Under the pieces are notes generated by a model. That model did no database searches and had not been told where the DNA came from. It was given only the letters and a program-made list of their open reading frames with translations. A program made the position numbers and the translations under genes. Below, one piece after another: positions 1 to 7,803 of a stretch of DNA of 64,000 nucleotides. Numbering within the stretch: the stretch's first letter is position 1; each line of letters begins with the position of its first letter. Source of the DNA: Bacillus_BD oryzisoli_A (GTDB lineage Bacteria > Bacillota > Bacilli > Bacillales > Cytobacillaceae); assembly GCF_043641075.1 (NCBI RefSeq), contig NZ_JBHZRC010000008.1:62001-126000 (forward strand), in the 5' to 3' direction.

Positions 1-1
1 G

Positions 2-1165
2 TTAACAGAAAGTAATATCGGCGTTTGTATTAAGCACTGGCCTGGTGATGGAACAGAAGAACGCGACCAGCACTTAGTCATGGGTGTCAATGAACTATCT
101 GTTGCTGAATGGGAAGAATCCTTCGGTCAAGTATACCGCAATCATATTGATAATGGTGTCCATTCAATTATGGCCGGTCACATTGCCTTACCAGAATACC
201 AAAAAGCGTTAGTTCCTGAATTGGAAGATAAGGATATTTTACCAGCAACGCTGGCGCCTGAATTACTTAATGGGTTATTAAAAGGAAAGCTGGGCTTCAA
301 TGGCTTAATTTTGACAGATGCTTCGCATATGTTAGGAATGACTGCTTCTATGAAGCGTGAAGAATATGTACCGCAAGCGATTGCTGCTGGTTGTGATATG
401 TTCTTGTTCTTTAACGATATTGATGAAGATTTCAACTTTATGTTAAACGGATATAAGAATGGAATCATTACAGAAGAGCGTCTTCAAGATGCATTAGAGA
501 GAATCTTAGGCTTTAAAGCAACACTTGGCTTACACAAAGCACAAGAAGATGGCTCGATCTTACGTACAAGAGAAGATTTACAGGTGGTTGGCTGTGAGGA
601 CCATATCGAACGTGCGAGACAAGCTGCAGACAAAGGAATCACGCTTGTGAAAAATACGTTGAATCAGCTGCCAATTCGTCCAGAAACGCATAAACGTATC
701 CGTCTGTATTTCCTTGAAGGGGAAAAAGGCGGCATTTATGAAGCAGGTTCCAAAACACTTGATTTCATCGTTGAGGAGCTAACAAGAAGAGGATTTGAAG
801 TAACGGTAAATGATGGACATACTCGTGTAAAAGGATCGACATTAAAATACCGTGAGGAAGTAGATGCAGCCTTAGTCTTTGCGAATGTAGTGGGATATGG
901 TGCAGAAAACAACTATCGTATTAGATGGAAAACAGCGATGTCAAACGAAGTACCTTGGTATGTTCATGAAGTACCAACTGTTTTTGTATCACTAAACTTT
1001 ACCACTCATTTAACAGATGCTCCAATGGTAAAATGCTATATTAATGCATACAAAGATTCTGAGATTACCATCAAAGCGGTAATTGATAAAATCATGGGTG
1101 AATCAGAGTTCAAAGGCACACCGAATGAAAATGTTTGGTGCGGGAAATGGGATACAAGACTGTAG
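2..1165 (+). CDS. glycoside hydrolase family 3 protein (beta-N-acetylhexosaminidase-like), 5' end outside window
   Basis: The frame is open from base 2, so the N-terminus lies upstream of the window; 387 residues are visible. The GH3 signature KHWPGDG (about residues 11-17) is followed by a MAGHIALPEY segment, and LTDASHM (about 103-109) carries the Asp expected to be the catalytic nucleophile (about D106). A C-terminal alpha/beta region follows. Family knowledge suggests release of terminal N-acetylhexosamine or a related sugar. The neighbour is a YhcH-type sugar protein, which fits amino-sugar or glycan turnover, but the substrate is not readable. No downstream gene is within operon distance because hairpins follow the stop. 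Confidence 0.85.
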   Translation, partial: LTESNIGVCIKHWPGDGTEERDQHLVMGVNELSVAEWEESFGQVYRNHIDNGVHSIMAGHIALPEYQKALVPELEDKDILPATLAPELLNGLLKGKLGFNGLILTDASHMLGMTASMKREEYVPQAIAAGCDMFLFFNDIDEDFNFMLNGYKNGIITEERLQDALERILGFKATLGLHKAQEDGSILRTREDLQVVGCEDHIERARQAADKGITLVKNTLNQLPIRPETHKRIRLYFLEGEKGGIYEAGSKTLDFIVEELTRRGFEVTVNDGHTRVKGSTLKYREEVDAALVFANVVGYGAENNYRIRWKTAMSNEVPWYVHEVPTVFVSLNFTTHLTDAPMVKCYINAYKDSEITIKAVIDKIMGESEFKGTPNENVWCGKWDTRL

Positions 1166-1170
1166 ACTTT

Positions 1171-1211
1171 AACTTCATTCAGCAGGGGTTGATACCCTGC
1201 TGAATGAAGTT
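1171..1211 (+). terminator. 17-bp inverted repeat after the GH3 gene
   Basis: AACTTCATTCAGCAGGG at 1171-1187 is perfectly complementary to 1195-1211 around a 7-base loop. It starts just after the stop codon. There is no T-run, so it may be an mRNA 3' stabiliser or weak terminator. Confidence 0.5.
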
Positions 1212-1313
1212 AAGCCTCCGGCGGATGCCTCGGATTTTTTAAAGGTATTTTCTCGAGCGAGCTCGAGAAACATCCGGGCGCAAATTCGACGGGCGAATTT
1301 GATTATATGAAAT

Positions 1314-1347
1314 AACAAAGGCTATTCGGGGGGATGGCCTTTGTTTT
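1314..1347 (+). terminator. rho-independent terminator-like hairpin
   Basis: AACAAAGGC pairs with GCCTTTGTT around a G-rich loop and is followed by a short T-run. It lies upstream of the YhcH-type gene and separates it from the GH3 gene. Confidence 0.55.
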
Positions 1348-1389
1348 GAATAGAAAAGTATAACATTCTCACTAGAGGAGGAAATCATT

Positions 1390-1839
1390 TTGATTATTGA
1401 TAAATTGTCTAATGCGAAACTATACGATAACCTGCATCCAAGAGTAAAGAAGGCGTTGGATTTCCTACTTGAAAATGATTTGGAGGCCCTAGAGGTTGGT
1501 ACCTATCATGTGGAAGAAAACAATGTATTTGTCATGATTCAAGAATATGAAACAAAGCTGCCGGAAGAGTGCCGTTATGAATCTCATTATCGGTACACTG
1601 ACATTCAATACGTCATCAAAGGCCAGGAAAGAATGGGCTATACTCATATAGAAAATGCGAAAGTAGTAGAAGAGTATACGGATAAAGACCTTATGTTCTT
1701 AGAGGCAAATGGAGACAACTTCACCGTCCATGAAGGGTCCTTTGCCATCTTCACACCAGAAGATGCCCACAGACCTGGCATGTGTGTTGACCAGCCCCAG
1801 CCAATCAGAAAAGCCGTAGTCAAAGTTTTATGTGATTAG
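1390..1839 (+). CDS. YhcH/YjgK/YiaL family protein (DUF386)
   Basis: 149 residues, the usual size for this cupin-like family, which includes YhcH (N-acetylneuraminate anomerase-like), YiaL and the EbgC beta-galactosidase subunit. The conserved metal-site segments are visible: ESHYRYTDIQY (about 64-74) with E64, H66 and D71, and FTPEDAHRPG (121-130) with H127. The start is a TTG preceded by GAGGAGG at good distance. It follows the GH3 glycosidase, which suggests handling of a released sugar. Substrate unknown. A palindromic repeat begins four bases after the stop. Confidence 0.85.
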   Translation: MIIDKLSNAKLYDNLHPRVKKALDFLLENDLEALEVGTYHVEENNVFVMIQEYETKLPEECRYESHYRYTDIQYVIKGQERMGYTHIENAKVVEEYTDKDLMFLEANGDNFTVHEGSFAIFTPEDAHRPGMCVDQPQPIRKAVVKVLCD

Positions 1840-1843
1840 AAAG

Positions 1844-1868
1844 AACCACGGGGACGGGTCCCGTGGTT
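1844..1868. repeat. family A palindromic repeat (nearly perfect copy)
   Basis: AACCACGGGGAC and GTCCCGTGGTT arms surround a short centre. This is one of the most symmetric copies of the dispersed GGGACGGGTCC family and abuts the YhcH-type gene. Confidence 0.9.
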
Positions 1869-2072
1869 TTCTTGACTTGAATGGTTGGACCAAAGGGCGT
1901 TGGCGCAAAATTAGGAAATACGGTGCTGTTCTATTCCTAACAAAGTGAGCAAACTGTCCTCCTACCAGTGATAATTTGTTTGTGCCATGTGAAGGTTGAA
2001 GTAAACATTTTTTAATAGGGTTAGGATTCTTCAGAAACTATTTCCATTGTGTAATAAGCAAATTAACAGTAT

Positions 2073-2078
2073 TATAAT
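2073..2078 (+). promoter_or_regulatory. candidate -10 box of the 6S RNA
   Basis: TATAAT at 2073-2078 would place the start near 2085, exactly where the rod-like RNA fold begins. No good -35 hexamer is seen at 17-base spacing (TTGTGT at 2047 is 20 bases away). Confidence 0.45.
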
Positions 2079-2084
2079 CTCATA

Positions 2085-2314
2085 AGCTACATTGTTCGTA
2101 TTTATAATTAAGTTTTAACCTTTAAGCTGTGATAGGGAGTTTAAAATTGAAACAGGAATGACAAGCCTCTGTCTATACGACAAGGAGGACATGCAGAAAT
2201 GTTTCTGCGAACACCCACTTTTAGGAGTGGTGGTTTAAAACTTTCTTATGCTAAATACGGCAAAGGTGGCTTTGTATATTAAAGCAGATCAGTTCCTTAT
2301 GGGACTGTTTTTTT
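2085..2314 (+). ncRNA. 6S RNA (Bacillus bsr-type)
   Basis: The segment folds as a long rod, as 6S RNA does. CGTATTT (2097-2103) pairs with AAATACG (2253-2259). AAGTTTT (2110-2116) pairs with AAAACTT (2237-2243). AACC (2117-2120) pairs with GGTT (2232-2235). GCTAC near 2086 pairs with GTGGC near 2266. Internal hairpins occur in the apical part, for example GCAGAAA/TTTCTGC (2192-2207). A perfect terminator, CAGTTCC-TTAT-GGGACTG plus seven T, ends the transcript at 2314. AGTTTTAACCTTT near 2111 agrees with my recollection of the template for the product RNA of B. subtilis 6S-2. 6S RNA binds housekeeping RNA polymerase. Which of the two Bacillus paralogues this is, and the exact 5' end, are inferred. 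Confidence 0.75.
2290..2314 (+). terminator. terminator of the 6S RNA gene
   Basis: A 7-bp perfect stem with TTAT loop is followed by TTTTTTT. It is a textbook rho-independent terminator. Confidence 0.85.
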
Positions 2315-2377
2315 ATTGTCTAAAAAACAGGGATGGGGATAAGCGCCTCAAACCAGTTCATGTTAAACAAAATTTGT

Positions 2378-2459
2378 GCCGAGGGACCCGTCCCCATGGT
2401 CCTTTCCGCCATCCATCGCAAGGTGAAAAAAAGACCACGGAAACCCTTCCCCGTGGTTC
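2378..2459. repeat. two family A palindromic repeats
   Basis: Copies at 2378-2402 (core GGGACCCGTCCCC) and 2433-2459 (decayed core, arms GACCACGG and CCGTGGTTC). They lie between the 6S terminator and the nik promoter. Nothing else recognisable occurs in 2315-2514. Confidence 0.8.
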
Positions 2460-2514
2460 ATCACGCGCTTTGAAAACTGAATATTCAAATATAAAGAAAA
2501 TTCTCCAAGTTTAA

Positions 2515-2558
2515 TTGACAAAATGGAGTATTCTCCTTACAATTGAAAATGATTATCA
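2515..2558 (+). promoter_or_regulatory. sigma-A promoter overlapped by a Fur box, upstream of nikA
   Basis: TTGACA (2515-2520), a 17-base spacer and TACAAT (2538-2543) form a near-consensus vegetative promoter. Immediately downstream, TGAAAAT-G-ATTATCA (2544-2558) matches the 7-1-7 Fur operator TGATAATNATTATCA with one mismatch and would cover the start site. This predicts repression by iron-loaded Fur. Binding by another Fur-family regulator such as Zur cannot be excluded. Confidence 0.75.
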
Positions 2559-2583
2559 ACATCATTTGGGAGGTACCAACAGT

Positions 2584-4209
2584 ATGTTTTATGGTAAAAA
2601 ACGTAGAAATATTTTATCAATAACCGTCTTTATTTTAATTTTATCAACATTATTACTTGGTTGTACGGATACCAGAAAAGATGATACAGCATCGAAAGCT
2701 GCCAATGACAACATGCTTACGATTGCTTGGTCAAGGGATATAGGGGAGATGAATCCACATGTCTATAATCCTTCACAATTATTTGCCCAGTCCATGGTGT
2801 ATGAACCGTTGGTTAGCTACGGAGATGGGGGAGAGTTAAAGCCGCATCTAGCTGAGTCGTGGGACATTTCGACGGACGGAAAAGAATACACATTCCATCT
2901 GCGGCAAGATGTGAAGTTTTCTGATGGAACTAGCTTTAATGCGGAAATTGTGAAAAAGAATTTTGATACGATTTTAAATCATATGGAATTACATAGTTGG
3001 TTGGGATTCCTTTCAAAAATAGCTAGTACGGAAGTTATTGACGAATATACGTTTAAAATGACATTAACGGAACCGTATTACCCAACCATTCAGGAGCTGG
3101 CTGTTGTTCGTCCTGTTCGTTTCTTAGGTGAAGCTGGATTCCCTGAAGATGGGGATACCACAAAAGGTGTTGTAAAATCAGTTGGTACAGGTCCATGGAT
3201 TTTAGATGAGTATAAAGCGGATGAATATGCGATTTTCAAACGCAATGAAAATTATTGGGGCGAGCTTCCAAAAGTTGAAAAAATCCAAGTGAAGGTCATT
3301 CCTGATGCGGAAACGAGAGTACTAGCTTTTGAGAAAGGCGAGCTAGATTTGATTTACGGTGAAGGGGTTATCAGTTTAGATGCTTTCAAACAATTGGAAT
3401 CAACTGATAAATATAAAACGAGCATTTCAGAGCCAGTTGCGACAAGACAGCTTGTCATGAATACAAACAAAGAACAGCTTTCCGACGAACGTGTTCGTCA
3501 AGCGTTACATTATGGTTTTAATAAGGAAGATATGGTGAAGGGGATCACTTCTGGACTTGAAGAACCAGCAGAGTTTATTTTACCAACAAACCTGCCTTAC
3601 ACATCCGATATTGATTTGGAATCTATTGACTATGATGTAAAAAAAGCAGAAGCATTATTAGATGAAGCGGGCTGGAAGCTTCCTAAGGGGAAAACGGTTC
3701 GTGAAAAAGATGGACAGCCGCTTGAAATCGAGATGATGTACGATTCAGCAGAATCGATTCAAAAGGCAATGGCAGAAACGCTGCAATCCGAGTGGGCTGC
3801 CATTGGTGTTAAATTAAATATTGTTGGAGTGGAGCTTGCGGTTCAAGTTCAAAGATTTAAAGATAATCAGTTTGATATTAATTTCTTTAGTAACTATGGT
3901 GCACCATATGATCCGCATACTTTTATCAACATTGTAGGAAAAGAAGGATTTGGATTTAATGAAGCCATTTCAGCTTATCCGAATAAGGCGGAAATACTCC
4001 AACAAATCGCACGGATTCCGCAGACAACGGACGAAAAGGAACGTCAGCAGCTTTACACATCTGTTTTAACATCACTGCAGGATCAGGGAGCGATTGTTCC
4101 TATTTCTTATATTAAGAAAACAGCCATATATCAAAAAAGTGTCACTACTTTCAATTTCTCTGCTAACCGTGACGAAAACCCATTCACAGGAATTAGCATA
4201 GAGCAGTAA
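2584..4209 (+). CDS. nikA: nickel/metallophore-type ABC transporter substrate-binding lipoprotein
   Basis: 541 residues starting at an ATG with GGGAGG ten bases upstream; the longer open frame to 2515 runs through the promoter and is rejected. The signal peptide has lipobox LLGC with lipidated C27. The body is an SBP_bac_5 protein closely resembling NikA: MNPHVYNPSQLFAQSMVYEP, RNENYWGE and YGAPYDPH near the C-terminus all match my memory of E. coli NikA. It should capture nickel or a metal-chelate complex outside the membrane. It heads a five-gene operon. The Fur box argues for an iron- or metallophore-linked role like CntA rather than plain nickel supply. Confidence 0.85.
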   Translation: MFYGKKRRNILSITVFILILSTLLLGCTDTRKDDTASKAANDNMLTIAWSRDIGEMNPHVYNPSQLFAQSMVYEPLVSYGDGGELKPHLAESWDISTDGKEYTFHLRQDVKFSDGTSFNAEIVKKNFDTILNHMELHSWLGFLSKIASTEVIDEYTFKMTLTEPYYPTIQELAVVRPVRFLGEAGFPEDGDTTKGVVKSVGTGPWILDEYKADEYAIFKRNENYWGELPKVEKIQVKVIPDAETRVLAFEKGELDLIYGEGVISLDAFKQLESTDKYKTSISEPVATRQLVMNTNKEQLSDERVRQALHYGFNKEDMVKGITSGLEEPAEFILPTNLPYTSDIDLESIDYDVKKAEALLDEAGWKLPKGKTVREKDGQPLEIEMMYDSAESIQKAMAETLQSEWAAIGVKLNIVGVELAVQVQRFKDNQFDINFFSNYGAPYDPHTFINIVGKEGFGFNEAISAYPNKAEILQQIARIPQTTDEKERQQLYTSVLTSLQDQGAIVPISYIKKTAIYQKSVTTFNFSANRDENPFTGISIEQ

Positions 4210-4225
4210 GCAGCAGGAGGCAATT

Positions 4226-5170
4226 ATGGGCACTTTTATAATAAAACGAGTGATGTCCATTATCCCGGTTTTTCTATTGGCCGCACTTTTGACGACCGGG
4301 ATGATTCACCTTTCACCAGTCGATCCGGCCGAGGCCTATTTAACAGCAGCTCATATCGAACCGACTGATGAGATTTTGGCTCAGAAAAGACATGAGTTTG
4401 GTTTAGATCAACCATTCTTCGTGCAATATGTAATCTCTATTAAGAAGATATGCCAACTCGATTTTGGCATATCTTATCTTACAAATAAGCCCGTTTGGGA
4501 AGAGGTGATTTACCGAATTCCAGCGACTCTCCAGCTCGCAATAGGGAGTTTGTTCATAGCGGTGCTCGTTAGTGTTCCACTTGGCTTTCTGGCAGGGGTA
4601 AAGAAAAACAGCGCGATTGATCACTTTAGCCGCATACTCTCTTTTTTGGGGGCATCCATCCCGTCCTTTTGGCTGGGCTATCTATTGATTTTTTTCTTTT
4701 CTGTAAAATTGGACCTTTTCCCAGTCGAAGGGATTGGGACATGGCAGCATCTTGTTCTGCCTTCCATTACACTGGCACTTCCTTTAATTGCGATATACAC
4801 AAGATTGCTGCGTTCCAGCATTCTTGAAAATATACAAGAGCCCTATGTGCTGTTTGCAAGGACAAGGGGAATGAAAGAAAAAACGATTATGGCTAAGCAT
4901 GTCTTAAGGATTGCTATTTCCCCGATGATTACGGGGCTTGGGATGAACCTTGGAAAACTGCTGACTGGAACGATTATTGTGGAGACCGTTTTTTCTTGGC
5001 CTGGGTTTGGCCGTTATTTTATTGAAGCGATTTTTAATCGTGATATCCCTGTCATTCAATGCTATGTGTTCATTGCAGCGAGTTTGTTTATTGTTAGCAA
5101 CCTAATCGTTGATCTGATTCAAATGTATATTGACCCGCGTATTTCCAGGAAAGAAGGGCACCAGAGATGA
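4226..5170 (+). CDS. nikB: nickel/metallophore ABC transporter permease, NikB-like
   Basis: 314 residues, an OppB/DppB-type inner-membrane permease. The N-terminal segment TFIIKRVMSIIPVFLLAALL is the first membrane helix. The cytoplasmic coupling (EAA) loop is seen around EPYVLFARTRGMKEKTIMAKH. AGGAGG precedes the ATG. It overlaps the next permease gene by four bases (ATGA), showing translational coupling. It forms the membrane pore with the downstream permease. Confidence 0.88.
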   Translation: MGTFIIKRVMSIIPVFLLAALLTTGMIHLSPVDPAEAYLTAAHIEPTDEILAQKRHEFGLDQPFFVQYVISIKKICQLDFGISYLTNKPVWEEVIYRIPATLQLAIGSLFIAVLVSVPLGFLAGVKKNSAIDHFSRILSFLGASIPSFWLGYLLIFFFSVKLDLFPVEGIGTWQHLVLPSITLALPLIAIYTRLLRSSILENIQEPYVLFARTRGMKEKTIMAKHVLRIAISPMITGLGMNLGKLLTGTIIVETVFSWPGFGRYFIEAIFNRDIPVIQCYVFIAASLFIVSNLIVDLIQMYIDPRISRKEGHQR

Positions 5171-6000
5171 TAACGAGTATACGTAAAATGTTCATAAGTC
5201 AAAAAATCATTCCCATATGTTCGATCATTTTAGGTATTCTGTTTATCGTGACCTTATTAGCTCCCTGGATTGCACCAAATGATCCGATTGCGGTCAATTT
5301 AGCGTATAAACTGCAGCCGCCATCCGTGGAATTCCCATTAGGAACCGACCATTTAGGAAGATGTAATTTATCACGCATCTTATATGGGGGAAGAATATCA
5401 TTAGGCTTTGCTATGCTTATTTTCATTTCATCTTTAACGATTGGTTTAATCATTGGAACCTATTCTGGATATAAAGGCGGCTGGGTGGATCAGGTGTTGA
5501 TGAGAATTTGTGACGGTGTGATGGCTTTTCCAAGTCTTATCCTGATCCTTGGGCTAGTGGGTATTTTCGGTCCTGGACTTCCGCAAGTTGTCTTAGCGCT
5601 GATGCTTGTGCAATGGGTCTATTACGCGAGAATGTTCCGAAGCATGGCTCTTAGTCTAAAAGAACAAAACTTTATTGCGGCTGCGAAAATAAGCGGATCT
5701 TCTCAGTGGAAGATTATTCGAAATCATATTGTCCCAAATGTACTCCCACCCCTTGTCGTCATGGGTACATTAGAAATGGGCTGGGCCATTATGGATATAT
5801 CCGCGATGTCGTTTCTAGGATTAGGAGTACAACCGCCTGCAGCTGAATGGGGGGCGATGATTCACGAAGGAAAGTCGTATATTCGGACGAATCCAGAATT
5901 GATGCTTTATCCAGGTTTGATGATTATGCTCGTGATTGTGACCTTCAATTTATTGGGCGAAGCGTTATCCGAACGTTACAGTGTCAAACGTCGATCATAA
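5167..6000 (+). CDS. nikC: nickel/metallophore ABC transporter permease, NikC-like
   Basis: 277 residues, OppC/DppC type. The N-terminus has the typical extracytoplasmic segment with PNDPIAVNLAYKLQPPS and FPLGTDHLGRCNLSRILYG, then five membrane helices. The coupling loop is NFIAAAKISGSSQWKIIRNH. The start overlaps the nikB stop. Partner of NikB in the importer. Confidence 0.88.
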   Translation: MITSIRKMFISQKIIPICSIILGILFIVTLLAPWIAPNDPIAVNLAYKLQPPSVEFPLGTDHLGRCNLSRILYGGRISLGFAMLIFISSLTIGLIIGTYSGYKGGWVDQVLMRICDGVMAFPSLILILGLVGIFGPGLPQVVLALMLVQWVYYARMFRSMALSLKEQNFIAAAKISGSSQWKIIRNHIVPNVLPPLVVMGTLEMGWAIMDISAMSFLGLGVQPPAAEWGAMIHEGKSYIRTNPELMLYPGLMIMLVIVTFNLLGEALSERYSVKRRS

Positions 6001-6012
6001 AAAGGAATGAGA

Positions 6013-6843
6013 ATGTTGGGTACAGAACAGTCGAATGTGTTACAAGTTAACAATTTACAGGTACAGGTAAAAACAAAAAATGGGGCTAGCACCCTCGTAG
6101 AGGATATCAACTTTGAATTAAAGCGCGGGGAGGTACTGGGTCTTGTCGGGGAAAGCGGATGCGGTAAAACCGTTACGAGTATGAGTATCCTTCAGCTTCT
6201 TAATCGGAAATCGACATCGATTGAAGGGAGTATCTTATTGCAAGGACGCGAATTGAATGGCTTAGGAGAGAAAGGCATGCGTGAGATTCGTGGTAAGGAT
6301 ATCGCCTTTATTATGCAAAATCCGATGAATGCTTTTACGCCTGTTTTTACGATTGGGCATCAATTTATTGAAACCATTCGGTCCCATACGAAATGGAATA
6401 AAAAACAAGCAACAGAGCTGGCCATTGAGGCGATGCACCATGTAAACCTGCCAGATCCTGTTAAGTTACTAAAATGCTATCCTTTTCAATTTAGCGGGGG
6501 TATGCTTCAACGAGTGATGATCGCAATGGCAGCATGCTTACATCCAGCTGTTATTATTGCCGATGAACCAACAACCGCCCTTGACGTGAATAATCAGAAG
6601 AACGTACTGTATCACTTAGAGAAAATTCGCGCTGAATATGGTACTGCTATTTTACTAATATCCCATGATCTCGGCGTCATTGCAGAAATGGCAGATCATG
6701 TAGCGGTTATGAAGAAGGGCAGAATCATAGAAAAAGCGGGTGTATTCCAGCTATTTGATGAGCCGCGACATGAATATACGAAAAAACTGCTAAATGCACG
6801 CTCCAAATTACAGTTTTATGAATCTGCCGTCCATTTGGCCTGA
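6013..6843 (+). CDS. nikD: nickel/metallophore ABC transporter ATPase, NikD-like
   Basis: 276 residues from ATG 6013; an ATG at 6007 is also in frame, but AAAGG sits only one base ahead of it and seven bases ahead of 6013. Walker A GESGCGKT is near residues 46-53, the ABC signature FSGGMLQR lies mid-protein, and Walker B VIIADEPT and the switch His in LLISHDLG follow. It powers import together with the next ATPase. Confidence 0.88.
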   Translation: MLGTEQSNVLQVNNLQVQVKTKNGASTLVEDINFELKRGEVLGLVGESGCGKTVTSMSILQLLNRKSTSIEGSILLQGRELNGLGEKGMREIRGKDIAFIMQNPMNAFTPVFTIGHQFIETIRSHTKWNKKQATELAIEAMHHVNLPDPVKLLKCYPFQFSGGMLQRVMIAMAACLHPAVIIADEPTTALDVNNQKNVLYHLEKIRAEYGTAILLISHDLGVIAEMADHVAVMKKGRIIEKAGVFQLFDEPRHEYTKKLLNARSKLQFYESAVHLA

Positions 6844-6860
6844 CTTAAGGGGTGAAAAAA

Positions 6861-7664
6861 ATGAGTTTATTACAAATAAATGAAGTAACTCATAGCTACG
6901 GATCCCGAACGTTTTTTAACTGGAAAGACCGTTCTAAAAAAGTACTAAACGATATTTCGCTCTCTATTGATGAAGGAACCTGCTTAGGAATGCTTGGTAC
7001 GAGCGGAGCTGGTAAGAGTACTTTAGGAAAAGTGATTCTTGGTTTGGAGCGGCCGCAAATTGGTCAAGTGCTGTTTCAAGGGCATGATATTTATGCCGCA
7101 GATAAGCATATCCGTCAAAAAATCCGCCGCGACCTTCAGGCGGTTTTTCAGGATTCATACTCATCGGTCAACCCCCGAATGACAGCTGAACGGATAATAG
7201 CAGAGCCGCTGGAAAACTACGAAAAGCTAACGGCAGCTGAACAAAAACGAACCATTATTGAATTATTGGAAAGGGTAGGGTTAAGTGAACGGGACTTGAA
7301 TAAATACCCTCATCAATTTAGCGGCGGCCAATTGCAACGAATCAATATTGCGAGAGCCGTCTCGCTAAAGCCAAAGCTGATTGTCTTAGACGAATCAGTC
7401 AGTAGTTTAGATATGGTGAACCAAGCTTTAATCCTAGGGTTACTAAAGGAGTTAAAGGAAGAATTCGGGCTGTCGTATCTCTTTATTACCCATGACATTA
7501 AAGCGGCCTATACGTTAAGTGATAAAGTTGGTGTACTTGAAAAGGGAAAACTAGTCGAGATTTATGATTCAAAGAATCAGTTTTTTACTTCAAAACATCC
7601 TGTAGTACATAGGATGAGAGACTCCATCCTTGCCGAGCACCCGCGTTTTCGTACAATTAGATGA
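6861..7664 (+). CDS. nikE: nickel/metallophore ABC transporter ATPase, NikE-like
   Basis: 267 residues from ATG 6861, with AAGGGGTG just upstream; a GTG at 6852 is inside the ribosome binding site. Walker A GTSGAGKST (46-54), signature FSGGQLQR, Walker B LIVLDES (serine where Pro-Thr is usual), and the D-loop region LFITHD are visible. It completes the heterodimeric ATPase. The stop codon TGA is the first triplet of a family A' repeat (TGAAGCA). Confidence 0.87.
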   Translation: MSLLQINEVTHSYGSRTFFNWKDRSKKVLNDISLSIDEGTCLGMLGTSGAGKSTLGKVILGLERPQIGQVLFQGHDIYAADKHIRQKIRRDLQAVFQDSYSSVNPRMTAERIIAEPLENYEKLTAAEQKRTIIELLERVGLSERDLNKYPHQFSGGQLQRINIARAVSLKPKLIVLDESVSSLDMVNQALILGLLKELKEEFGLSYLFITHDIKAAYTLSDKVGVLEKGKLVEIYDSKNQFFTSKHPVVHRMRDSILAEHPRFRTIR

Positions 7665-7779
7665 AGCAAGGGGACGGTTCTTGTGCATCATTTGTTATGT
7701 TCAAAGGAAGCAAGGGGACGGTTCTCGTGCTTCCTTTGTTATGTTCAAAATGAAGCAACAGAACCGTCCCCCTGCTTCA
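7663..7779. repeat. cluster of three GAAGCA-type (family A') repeats
   Basis: Copies at 7663-7690, 7703-7738 and 7751-7779, with core GGGACGGTTC or its reverse and GAAGCA/TGCTTC arms. The middle copy has 5-8 bp perfect outer arms (AAAGGAAGCA and TGCTTCCTTT). They fill the gap between nikE and the MATE gene. Confidence 0.9.
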
Positions 7780-7803
7780 AAATGATAGAAGGAGATCAAT
7801 TAG

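Noticed and set aside
2248..2514. 88-codon open frame
   Set aside because: It overlaps the 6S RNA terminator and two palindromic repeats, has no ribosome site and no recognisable protein features.
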